From the NCBI GenBank assembly GCA_035551355.1, contig DASZNF010000043.1:1-29916 (forward strand): 29,916 nt of DNA, read 5' to 3'. The position numbers and the translations under genes are program-made. The DNA comes from DATATV01 sp035551355. GTDB lineage: Bacteria > Actinomycetota > Actinomycetes > Mycobacteriales > Pseudonocardiaceae. The notes under the pieces are model-generated. The model made no database searches and was not told the DNA's origin. It worked only from the letters and a program-made list of their open reading frames with translations. Shown here piece by piece: positions 1-6,870 of the stretch. Numbering within the stretch: the first letter of the stretch is position 1; each line of letters opens with the position of its first letter.

Positions 1-279
1 CACCAGTTCCGCCGCGTCCAGCACCGCCAGCCGGCCCGAGGTGCCCGCGCCGACGTAGTGCACCCGATGTCCGGCCCGCAGTGCCTCGACCGCGTAGTCC
101 ACCAGCCTGGCCAGTTCGGGCAGCACCGCGGCCACCGCGTCCGGCACCGTGACGTCCTCCGCGTTGATCTCGCGCAGGATCTCCACGGTCGTGAGCTGGT
201 CTATGTCGGTCGTATCGGGGTTACGCAGTTCGGTCGGGGAATTGACGTGGGCCATTTCCGACTCGGCTGGCATCGGCAT
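1..279 (-). CDS. murQ: N-acetylmuramic acid 6-phosphate etherase MurQ, N-terminal part (cut by window edge)
   Basis: MurQ is a cytoplasmic etherase that removes the lactyl ether from MurNAc-6-phosphate, giving GlcNAc-6-phosphate and D-lactate in peptidoglycan recycling. Only the first 93 codons are present; the gene runs off the left edge. The visible part has the family start (SPTELRNPDTTDIDQL, with the paired Asp/Thr run), then VHYVGAGTSGRLAVLDAAEL, the sugar-phosphate-binding opening of the SIS fold. The ATG at 279 shares one base with the murR stop codon (TGATG), so the two genes are translationally coupled. In-frame ATGs at 273 and 255 are alternative starts. Identity is firm because of the SIS motif and the MurR neighbour. 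Confidence 0.93.
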   Translation of the reverse strand, partial: MPMPAESEMAHVNSPTELRNPDTTDIDQLTTVEILREINAEDVTVPDAVAAVLPELARLVDYAVEALRAGHRVHYVGAGTSGRLAVLDAAELV

Positions 280-1202
280 CACTCACCACTTTCGTGGCTG
301 CGCCGCCGGCCGTCCGGGCGGACCTCCAGGCGGTGTGCTCCGATCGCCGAGTAAGTGGTGTCCAGCGCGGCCAGCACGCTGTCCCGGTGCCGCTGGGCCA
401 CCCCGATGAACACGCAGTCGATCACGGTGAGCTGGGCGATCCGGCTGGCCGTCGCGCCGGACCGGAAGGTGGTCTCCCGGGCCGCCGTGGTCAGGACGTA
501 GTCGGCGACCTCGGTGATCGGGGAGCGTGGAAAATTGGTCACCGCGACGGTGAGCGCGCCGTGCGCCCGCGCCTCGCGCAGGGCCTCGACGGTGTCGGTG
601 GTCGCGCCGGTGTGCGAGATCCCCACCGCGACGTCGCCGGGCTGCAGCACCGCGGCCGAGGTCAGCATGATGTGCGTGTCGCTCCAGGCGAAGCACACCC
701 GCCCGATGCGGTGCAGTTTCTGTTGCAGATCCATGGCCACGAACGCGCTGGCGCCGACGCCGTAGACGTCCACCCGGCCGGCTCCGGCGATCGCCTCGAC
801 CACCGGTTTGAGTGACGCGATGTCCAGCTGTTCGGCGGTTTCCTCGACCGCGCGGGCGTCGGCGAAGGCGATCTTGCCGACGACTTCGGCCAGGTCGTCG
901 GACGGGTCGATGTCCCCGCCCATGTCCCGGTCGCTGCGGGCGGCGGCGCGGGCGGTGTCCGCGGCCAGCGCGATGCGCAGTTCCGGATATCCGCTGACCC
1001 CGATCGCCTTGCAGAACCGGGTCACCGTGGTTTCGCTGGTGCCTGCGGCCTCGGCGACCTCGGTGATGCTGCGCCGGGCCACCCCACCTGGATCCTCGAG
1101 CACCACGTGGGCGACTCGCTGCTCCGCCTTCGCCAGGCCGGGTAGCAGTGAGCGGATGCGGACCAGCGGGCTGGATTCCGCGGGGCTGGGATTGGTGGCC
1201 AC
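279..1202 (-). CDS. murR: RpiR/MurR-family transcriptional regulator
   Basis: This is a 307-residue RpiR-family regulator with an N-terminal helix-turn-helix (residues about 12-85, including SITEVAEAAGTSETTVTRFCKAIG) and a C-terminal SIS sugar-phosphate-binding domain (about 130-260, with VYGVGASAFVAMDLQQKL and GISHTGATTDTVEAL). Coupling to murQ indicates that it controls MurNAc-6-phosphate use, probably with that sugar phosphate as effector; this is inferred from B. subtilis and E. coli MurR. The start is GTG with no Shine-Dalgarno in front. A TTGACC-N17-TAAGTT promoter ends six bases before the GTG, which fits a leaderless mRNA. Direction of control (repressor or activator) cannot be read from sequence. 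Confidence 0.92.
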   Translation of the reverse strand: MATNPSPAESSPLVRIRSLLPGLAKAEQRVAHVVLEDPGGVARRSITEVAEAAGTSETTVTRFCKAIGVSGYPELRIALAADTARAAARSDRDMGGDIDPSDDLAEVVGKIAFADARAVEETAEQLDIASLKPVVEAIAGAGRVDVYGVGASAFVAMDLQQKLHRIGRVCFAWSDTHIMLTSAAVLQPGDVAVGISHTGATTDTVEALREARAHGALTVAVTNFPRSPITEVADYVLTTAARETTFRSGATASRIAQLTVIDCVFIGVAQRHRDSVLAALDTTYSAIGAHRLEVRPDGRRRSHESGE

Positions 1203-1237
1203 GTGGGAAACTTACTAACCGTTGCCCGAGCGGTCAA
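1203..1237 (-). promoter_or_regulatory. murR-murQ promoter, leaderless, with possible operator
   Basis: On the minus strand TTGACC (1237-1232) is followed by a 17-base spacer and TAAGTT (1214-1209). The expected transcription start falls on the GTG of murR at 1202. The -10 region, GTTAGTAAGTTTCCCAC, resembles the one at the namZ promoter (GGGTAACTTCCCA), so both may be bound by MurR. The sigma-70-type elements are visible directly; the operator role is inference. Confidence 0.55.
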
Positions 1238-1398
1238 CGAGTTGATAACCAACAGCAACACAAGAATCCGGTGAACTGCGCGAATTTCACGCCCTGGTGG
1301 CCGACGGTCACCCGCCGCCAGTGAATCGGCCGCCGAACCAGCCCAGCGAGCGGTACCGGTCCACGCGGGCACGCGGTAAAGGCAAGAGGGCGCGCGGC

Positions 1399-1953
1399 TC
1401 AGGCCAGCACCTGCACCTCGTCACCCACCGACAGGGTGGCGAAGAACTGGTCGGCCACGTCCGGGGCCAGGTGCACGCAGCCGTGCGAGGAGGTGTCCAG
1501 GCTGCCCGCGTGGAAGGCGATGCCGCCGGCCGCGAAGAAGATCGCGTCCGGCATCGGCTCGTGGTACTCGTGGCTGGTGTAGTTCTTGGCCTTCCAGGAC
1601 ACGTGGAAGATCCCGGTCGGGGTGGCGTTGTCGCCCACCCCGTGCCCGATCGGCACCGGCCCGGTGAGCACCGAACCGTCCCGCACCAGCCAGGCGTACC
1701 CCTGCGACAGGCTCACGCAGGCCACCGCGGTCGCCTCGCACGGCGGCGGCCCGGCCGACTGGGTGTCGGCCTGCTGAGCCACGATCGTGTCCAGTGCGGT
1801 GCTGGGTACCGAACGGGTGGCGGGGGCGTGCGCGGCCAGGGCATCGGCCGGGCCGGCCGGGTCCGCGTTGCCCCGCCCCATGGCGAGCGACCCGGTCCCG
1901 ACCAGTGTCAGCCCGGCTAATCCGGCCAGCGCCACCCTGGTGATGCCGCGCAT
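1399..1953 (-). CDS. L,D-transpeptidase (YkuD domain), exported
   Basis: This 184-residue protein has a signal peptide or membrane anchor (VALAGLAGLTLVGTGSLA, residues about 7-24) and a C-terminal YkuD catalytic domain. The active-site signature is clear: His148 in FHAG and Ser156-His157-Gly158-Cys159, with Cys159 the nucleophile. Such enzymes make 3-3 crosslinks in peptidoglycan or attach proteins to it, outside the membrane. The ATG at 1953 has a GAGGAA ribosome site. It is a short single-domain version, without the Ig-like domains of mycobacterial LdtMt2. It lies 76 bases after the serine hydrolase gene and before the murR promoter, so it is probably cotranscribed with namZ. It could instead act as a carboxypeptidase or beta-lactam-tolerant crosslinker. 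Confidence 0.9.
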   Translation of the reverse strand: MRGITRVALAGLAGLTLVGTGSLAMGRGNADPAGPADALAAHAPATRSVPSTALDTIVAQQADTQSAGPPPCEATAVACVSLSQGYAWLVRDGSVLTGPVPIGHGVGDNATPTGIFHVSWKAKNYTSHEYHEPMPDAIFFAAGGIAFHAGSLDTSSHGCVHLAPDVADQFFATLSVGDEVQVLA

Positions 1954-2029
1954 CGGTGTTCCTCTCGTCGGGTCGAGGTCTCATTGCTTCCCACGACGAC
2001 GAACAACGAAATGTTGCACGGCATGTGCG

Positions 2030-3808
2030 CTACCGGTTGGTCAGTTGCCACCCGCTCGCGGTGAACCCGGCCGGGTGACGATCGCCGTCGAACAGCAGGC
2101 CCTGTCCATCGGATACCCGCAGCCCGGCGATATTCACCCCGCGTCCGGTGTTTTCCGGATCCGTGGTGTAAACCCAGCGCAGTTGCACTGGTCCGGAGCT
2201 TGCGGGCAGCGTCGCGGTCACGTGCCACCACGACCGGGTGCCACCGGACAGCTGGCTCACCGCGCCGCTCGGCGCGCCCGTGCCGGTCACCTGAACGGGC
2301 ATCGGCTGCCAGTTCGCCCCGTCCGTGGAGCTCTGCAGGCCGACCAGGTCGTATCCGGCCTCGGTGTCCACGAAGGTGTCGTAACTCAGGCTCACCGCGC
2401 CGCTGCGCGGGGTGAGCGTAAGCGTGGTCAACGTGGCGGCGCTGGCATCGCCGATGCCGGAGTACCAGGACATCCCGCCGTCCGGGGAGCGCACCGCCAT
2501 GGCGTGCGCCAGCGCGTCACCCACCGCACGCCGGGAGGGGTTGGTGGAGCCCCAGTTCCGGGTCGGGTGCACCCGGTTGGTCAGCAGGATGGCGAACGAC
2601 CGTGACTCCGGGTCGATCACGATCGAGGTACCGGTGTACCCGGTGTGCCCGGCGGTGCGCGGTGAGTCCAGTCCGCCCATGTACCAGCGCTGGTCGAGCT
2701 CGAAGCCCAGCCCGTGCGAGTCGCCGGGGAAGTTCTGGTTGTAGTTGGTCATCATCTGGGTGACCGACTCCTGGCTCAGGATCCGGTGCCCGCCGTAGGT
2801 TCCGCCGTTGAGGATGGCCTGGGCCAGCAGCGACAGGTCGCGGACCGTGGAGAACACTCCGGCGTGCCCGGCCACGCCGCCCATCGCCCACGCGTTCTCG
2901 TCGTGCACCGAACCCCAGACCAGCCCGCGCTGTGGCTCGCCCGGCCCCTGCTCGTACTCCTCGGCGGCGATTCGCGGTTTCAGCGAGGCGGGCGGGTTGT
3001 ACATGGTGTCGTGCATACCCAGCGGTTGGGTGATTCCCTGCCGTACCAGGACATCCAGTGATTTGCCGGTGATGGTCTGCAGGACCTGTTGCAGGGTCAG
3101 CATGTTCAGGTCGGAGTACAGATACGTGCTGCCGGCCGGGTACTGCGGCGTGGTGTCCAGGATCGCCTTGATCCGCGAGGCCATGTCCGGGTACTGCCAC
3201 AGCGGCGGGCTCGGGTCCGGGGGCAGTCCGGAGGTGTGGGTGAGCAGTTGCTCGATGGTGATGCCGGCCTTGCCGTTGGTGGCGAATTCGGGGATATAGC
3301 TGGCAACCGTGGCGTTCACGTCCAGCTTGCCCGCCTGGATCTGCTGCATCGCCACGATCGAGGTGAACAGCTTGGACAGCGACGCCAGATCGAAGATCGT
3401 GTTGGTGCGCATGGGAATCTGCTCGTCCGCGGGCAGCGGATCGCCCTGCTGGTCGGCGTAGCGCAGCGCGTATCCGGCGGCCTGGTCGGCGACCACGACG
3501 CCGTCGTGGGCGAGCAGGGTGACCGCGCCGGAGAACATCGGATGTCCGGTGGTCGGGTCGTTGGTGGTCCAGTTCTGGATCTCCCGCAGGGCGCTGTCGA
3601 TGGGCGCGTCGGCCAGTCCGGCCTGTTCCGGCGTGCCCGGCCGTAATGTGGTCCAGGCTGGTGCGAAGTCCTGGTGCACCTGGTCGAACCGGCCGGTCCA
3701 GGGTGCCGGGCCACCTCCCGGCTGGGGCGCGGCCGCGGCGAACGGCGCGGTCATGACCACACTCGCGGTGAGCGCGATCGTGGTGAACGCGACCTGACGT
3801 CTGGACAT
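2030..3808 (-). CDS. secreted beta-lactamase-fold serine hydrolase, AmiE-like
   Basis: The product (592 residues from ATG 3808) has a signal peptide ending near AAAAP (residues 24-28) and a serine hydrolase domain of the class C beta-lactamase fold (about 55-420). Catalytic elements are Ser143-Leu-Ser-Lys146, Tyr231-Ser-Asp233, and HTGYTGT near residue 385 in place of the KTG box. About 150 C-terminal residues form a beta-rich, probably carbohydrate-binding or jelly-roll module (SWWHVTATLPASSGPVQLRW). It lies directly after namZ. In B. subtilis the corresponding neighbour, AmiE, has this fold and is an N-acetylmuramoyl-L-alanine amidase, so removal of the stem peptide from muropeptides is the likely role (inference). 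ATG 3808 has a GCGAGG site; a GTG at 3814 is possible. An esterase or D,D-peptidase cannot be excluded. Confidence 0.82.
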   Translation of the reverse strand: MSRRQVAFTTIALTASVVMTAPFAAAAPQPGGGPAPWTGRFDQVHQDFAPAWTTLRPGTPEQAGLADAPIDSALREIQNWTTNDPTTGHPMFSGAVTLLAHDGVVVADQAAGYALRYADQQGDPLPADEQIPMRTNTIFDLASLSKLFTSIVAMQQIQAGKLDVNATVASYIPEFATNGKAGITIEQLLTHTSGLPPDPSPPLWQYPDMASRIKAILDTTPQYPAGSTYLYSDLNMLTLQQVLQTITGKSLDVLVRQGITQPLGMHDTMYNPPASLKPRIAAEEYEQGPGEPQRGLVWGSVHDENAWAMGGVAGHAGVFSTVRDLSLLAQAILNGGTYGGHRILSQESVTQMMTNYNQNFPGDSHGLGFELDQRWYMGGLDSPRTAGHTGYTGTSIVIDPESRSFAILLTNRVHPTRNWGSTNPSRRAVGDALAHAMAVRSPDGGMSWYSGIGDASAATLTTLTLTPRSGAVSLSYDTFVDTEAGYDLVGLQSSTDGANWQPMPVQVTGTGAPSGAVSQLSGGTRSWWHVTATLPASSGPVQLRWVYTTDPENTGRGVNIAGLRVSDGQGLLFDGDRHPAGFTASGWQLTNR

Positions 3809-3845
3809 GGCCACCTCGCTGTCATCCGGCGTCCGGCAGGACGGG

Positions 3846-5114
3846 TCATGCGTAGAGCAGGAAGGGTTGGCGTTGCCTGCGGAACGCGGCCAGTTCGGTC
3901 TGCCACGCGCCGATCACCTCGGCGGCATCCGCGCCCGCATCGATCATGGTGCGCAGTCGCGACGATCCGGTCAGATCGTCGATCCAGTTGTCCGGCCGCC
4001 AGCCGAACACCTTGGGGTACAACGATTTCGCTGTGACCATAAGATGCACCGCGGTGCCGATCGGGTCCACCCGCCTGCGGTCGGTGTAGTGCACCTGCAC
4101 CCCGCCGCAGGTCTGGTTGACGAACTTGTCGAACGTGGGAACGTAGTAGTTCTCCCGGAATTCGACGCCGGGCAGGTTCAACGCGTTGAGTGTTTCCGCC
4201 CAGCGCCAGTCGATTCCGGGTGCGCCGATCATCTCGAACGGCCGGGTGGTGCCGCGTCCCTCGGACAACAGGGTGCCCTCGAACATGCAGTTGCCCGGGT
4301 AGATCAGCGCGGTGTCCCCGGTGGGCATGTTCGGGCTTGGTGGCACCCAGGGCAGTCCGGTGTCGGTGAACAGCATGTCCCGCCGCCAACCCGTCACCGG
4401 GACAATGTCCAATTTGGATAGATGTTTCCCGCCGGTGTCCTGCGGCAGGAACACCGCGTCGAACATCCGGGCCAGTTCGCCCGCGGTCATGCCGGGCTGC
4501 TGCACGATCGGTTTGAGGCCGACCAGGGTGGCATAGGCGGGGTCCAGTTGTGGACCGAATGCTTGTCCGCCAATGGGATTGGGCCGGTCGGCCACCACGA
4601 ACGCGACGCCGGCCAGCACCGCCGCCTGCATGGCCACGTACATGGTCCACGTGTAGGTGTAGAAGCGGGCGCCGACGCCGGCGATGTCGAACAGCACGGT
4701 GTCCACGCCGGCCTTGGTGTACATCGCGGCCAGTTGCTCGGCGGTGACGTTGTAGGCGTCGTAGACCGGGATTCCGGTACGCGGATCGGTGTAGTCGCCC
4801 TGCGAGCCGCCGGCCTGCGCGGTGCCGCGGAAACCGTGTTCCGGTCCGAACACCGCGAGTGGGCGCACGTCGGCGGCGACCATTGAGTCGACGATGTGGG
4901 TCAGCTCGGTGAGCACCCCGGTGGGGTTGGACAGCACGCCCAGTTTCCGGTCCGCCAGTGGCCGCCATTGCTGTCGCGCCAACGCATCCGCGCCCGGCAG
5001 CACGCTCGCCCGTGGCGGTATGGGCAGGGGATCGGCGTTGGCCGGTCCGACGGCCAGCGCGGGCGCGGCCGCCGCGGCGACACCGAGAAAACCACGTCGG
5101 GACAGCCGGGACAT
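3846..5114 (-). CDS. namZ: exo-beta-N-acetylmuramidase NamZ (DUF1343), Tat-exported
   Basis: This 422-residue DUF1343 protein releases terminal MurNAc from peptidoglycan fragments, as shown for B. subtilis NamZ (YbbC). Family motifs in order are LSNPTG, GPEHGFRGTAQAG (its Glu is the predicted catalytic acid), FDIAGVGARFYTYTWTM (usually FDIQDVGARFYTY), DRPNPIGG and PGNCMFEGT-x2-SEGRGTTRPFE. The N-terminus SRRGFLGVAAAAAPALAVGPANA is a twin-arginine signal peptide, placing the enzyme outside the membrane. An upstream in-frame start exists at 5285, but ATG 5114 has a GGAGGAG site and gives the signal peptide at the N-terminus. It heads the unit namZ, serine hydrolase, L,D-transpeptidase. Released MurNAc would feed MurQ after import and phosphorylation; no transporter or kinase is in view. 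Confidence 0.92.
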   Translation of the reverse strand: MSRLSRRGFLGVAAAAAPALAVGPANADPLPIPPRASVLPGADALARQQWRPLADRKLGVLSNPTGVLTELTHIVDSMVAADVRPLAVFGPEHGFRGTAQAGGSQGDYTDPRTGIPVYDAYNVTAEQLAAMYTKAGVDTVLFDIAGVGARFYTYTWTMYVAMQAAVLAGVAFVVADRPNPIGGQAFGPQLDPAYATLVGLKPIVQQPGMTAGELARMFDAVFLPQDTGGKHLSKLDIVPVTGWRRDMLFTDTGLPWVPPSPNMPTGDTALIYPGNCMFEGTLLSEGRGTTRPFEMIGAPGIDWRWAETLNALNLPGVEFRENYYVPTFDKFVNQTCGGVQVHYTDRRRVDPIGTAVHLMVTAKSLYPKVFGWRPDNWIDDLTGSSRLRTMIDAGADAAEVIGAWQTELAAFRRQRQPFLLYA

Positions 5115-5171
5115 GGCAACTCCTCCGCGCACCGCCACTCTCGCTGTGGGATCTTTTCCACAGCTCCGCAG

Positions 5172-5207
5172 TATTGGGAAGTTACCCACGAAACCGGTGC
5201 GGGTCAA
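5172..5207 (-). promoter_or_regulatory. namZ promoter with MurR-like site
   Basis: The minus strand reads TTGACC (5207-5202), a 17-base spacer and TAACTT (5184-5179). Start would be near 5172, giving a leader of about 58 bases. The -10 lies inside GGGTAACTTCCC, an imperfect palindrome similar to the -10 region of the murR promoter. Spacing and -35 sequence are the same in the two promoters. Confidence 0.5.
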
Positions 5208-5225
5208 CGGTTTCCGGACCCGAAC

Positions 5226-5480
5226 ATACGAGAAGCGGGACGGTTCGCTCCCGCGAACACATCCCGCTTCCCGCTGCACGGACAACTCGGGTTACCAAGC
5301 TGCAACGAATGTCGTGTTGTCGGGGACTCGGCGTCCGGCGTCCCAGTACGCAGTCCCACTACGACGAAGCCTCCCGCGGCGTGCTGAGCGTGGGTGCCCC
5401 GTTGCCCGTGCACGGAGTTCCTGCGGGGGAGACTCGACTTCTCCTCTGTCGAATCCCTGGCCGTCAAGAAGTCCGCACCT
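5226..5480 (-). ncRNA. candidate structured small RNA, possibly 6S-like (Ms1/MTS2823 position)
   Basis: Between namZ and the HAD hydrolase, on the minus strand, lies a dense series of stems and no convincing gene. A promoter-like TTGAGC (5511-5506), 17-base spacer and TACAAA (5488-5483) would start an RNA near 5476. Next come a stem pairing GGAGGTGCGG/ACTTCT with AGAAGT and CCGCA/CTCC, then a GGGACT/AGTCCC stem, a GACAAC/GTTGTC stem, and a strong final hairpin with a GGGA loop. Length is about 250 nt. In M. tuberculosis the roughly 300-nt RNA MTS2823 (Ms1) sits just downstream of the HAD gene Rv3661 on the same strand, and Streptomyces scr3559 has a similar place. The identity rests on position and structure, not on sequence match, and the -10 box lacks the usual final T. 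Confidence 0.42.
5232..5270 (-). terminator. strong hairpin ending the candidate small RNA
   Basis: GAAGCGGGA (5232-5240) pairs perfectly with TCCCGCTTC (5262-5270). Inside it GTTCGC pairs with GCGAAC, separated by a small asymmetric bulge, around a 4-base loop. On the minus strand the loop is GGGA, a GNRA tetraloop, which favours an RNA read leftward. No U tract follows, as is common in actinobacterial terminators. It also separates the HAD transcript from the namZ promoter. Confidence 0.6.
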
Positions 5481-5631
5481 CCTTTGTACGCCTGTGACCT
5501 GCGCCGCTCAAGAGCTCGGACGGGTGCACCGGTCAAGCGACAAACAGTGACCAAAGCCTCTGCCGCACAGGCGAATCACGGCCTGGTACCGCCAGCCGAG
5601 GGGTACCGCGTCACCCACCGGTGGCGGACCG

Positions 5632-6504
5632 TCATCGGCTGCGCCGACGGTGCAGTCCGTACCAGGTGAAACCGGCCGCCACCGCGCCGATGCCGACCGC
5701 GGTCGCGGCCACCATCATGCCGCCGGACGGGCGGCTGATCCGGCTGCGCAGCGACACCGGCGCGGTGAACGACAGCACCGGCCAGCCGCGCTGCACCGCG
5801 ACCTTGCGCAGGGCCCGGTTCGGGTTCACCGCGGTGGGGTGGCCGACCGCCTCCAGCATCGGCAGATCGGTGCTGGAATCGGTGTATGCGAAGCACTCGG
5901 CCAGGTCGTAGTCGTGCTGCCGGGCGAACTCGGCGATCGCGGTGGCCTTGTTCTCGCCGTAACAGTAGAACTCGATCTCGCCGGTGTAGCGGCCATCGGC
6001 GACCACCATCCGGGTGCCCACGCTGTAGGTGGCGCCGACCATCTCCGCGATCGGGGTCACGATCTCCTCGCCGGACGCGGACACCACCACCACGTCGTGT
6101 CCCCGGGCCAGATGCGAATTGATCAGCTCGGTGGCTTCGGCGTAGACCAGCGGATCGACGATGTCGTGCAGGGTCTCCTCGACGATCGAGCGCACCTGTT
6201 CCACGTCCCAGCCGGTGGCCAGCTTGGTGATCTCGTCGCGCATCCGGTCCATCTGCTCGGCATCCGCGCCGGAGGACATGAACACGAACTGCGCGTAGGC
6301 ACTACGCAGCGCGGCCCGTCGATTGATCAGGCCGCCCTGCAGGAACGGCCGGCCGAAGGCGAGCGTGCTCGACTTGGCGATGATCGTCTTGTCCAGGTCG
6401 AAGAAGGCGGCGACGCGCCGGGACCGGGGGGCGGGCGCGGGCGCCGTCGCCGGGTTCGAGTCGCCGAGCTGCTGGCTCACCTGGTCAGCATAGGGGCTGC
6501 TCAT
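5632..6504 (-). CDS. HAD-IB family hydrolase (SerB-like phosphatase), C-terminal membrane segment
   Basis: This 290-residue haloacid dehalogenase-type phosphatase belongs to subfamily IB, related to phosphoserine phosphatase. The nucleophile motif is FFDLDKTII (residues about 34-42), motif II lies in VVVVSASGEE, and motif III/IV is YTDSSTDLPMLEAVG. A hydrophobic stretch near the C-terminus (MMVAATAVGIGAVAAGFTWYG) followed by Arg residues looks like a tail anchor. Orthologues are Rv3661 and the Streptomyces morphological-differentiation protein next to the Tad/Ssd genes; the substrate is unknown to me. The gene is divergent from ssd. No clear Shine-Dalgarno is seen before ATG 6504. The Ala/Pro-rich N-terminus (residues 16-30) is variable. 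Confidence 0.9.
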   Translation of the reverse strand: MSSPYADQVSQQLGDSNPATAPAPAPRSRRVAAFFDLDKTIIAKSSTLAFGRPFLQGGLINRRAALRSAYAQFVFMSSGADAEQMDRMRDEITKLATGWDVEQVRSIVEETLHDIVDPLVYAEATELINSHLARGHDVVVVSASGEEIVTPIAEMVGATYSVGTRMVVADGRYTGEIEFYCYGENKATAIAEFARQHDYDLAECFAYTDSSTDLPMLEAVGHPTAVNPNRALRKVAVQRGWPVLSFTAPVSLRSRISRPSGGMMVAATAVGIGAVAAGFTWYGLHRRRSR

Positions 6505-6870
6505 CGAAGCAGGCGGTGGTCCACGCCCGACGCACGCGCGCGAGTATGCCGCAGCAGTCGCACAGGTTTATTCCGCCGAGTGTATGCATCTCGCGGTGGG
6601 AGAGCGCTACAGTAGGCACAGTCCGGCTTGACCGGGCAGGTTCAGTCCGACCCCCCGGGACTGAACCGTTGACGACCCCCGTCCCTCCCCCCTGGCGGGG
6701 GTCGTCCCATGTCTGGACCCTGGCGGGGTCGTCCCATGTCTGGACCCCGGGCCGCCCATTTACCACGGTTTTCTCGCGGCCGTCTCGAGTTGTCCACAGC
6801 CCCTCAGATCCATCCACAACCGGCTCCGCGCTCGTTGTCCACGGTGATCAAACGCGGAACCGTGGACCGC
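6505..6870 (+). promoter_or_regulatory. HAD/ssd divergent region with two hairpins and a 27-bp tandem repeat
   Basis: A TACAGT -10-like box (6608-6613) would start a leader of about 250 nt before ssd. The leader has two adjacent perfect hairpins: GGTTCAGTCC (6639-6648) with GGACTGAACC (6658-6667), and GACGACCCCC (6671-6680) with GGGGGTCGTC (6697-6706). The second overlaps a tandem duplication of a 27-28-bp unit (6692-6719 and 6720-6746). Each copy contains ATGTCTGGACC, so both supply in-frame ATGs upstream of ssd. On the other strand CATACT (6548-6543) may serve the HAD gene. An attenuator or terminator role for the hairpins is inference. Confidence 0.45.

Noticed and set aside
2030..3808. 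Beta-lactam resistance enzyme
   Set aside because: The class C-like motifs are shared by many amidases, esterases and peptidases. The namZ/murR/murQ context favours an AmiE-like role.
5115..5285. Longer NamZ starting at 5285
   Set aside because: It would put 57 residues before the twin-arginine signal and cross the promoter. ATG 5114 has a strong ribosome site.
5204..5554. 116-codon ORF on the minus strand in the namZ/HAD gap
   Set aside because: No recognisable domain, no good ribosome site, odd composition, and it runs through stable hairpins. The RNA interpretation explains the region better.
6709..6870. Longer Ssd starting in the tandem repeat
   Set aside because: The extra 54 residues are low complexity and exceed the family length. 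ATG 6871 fits M. tuberculosis Ssd better, though an alternative start is not excluded.
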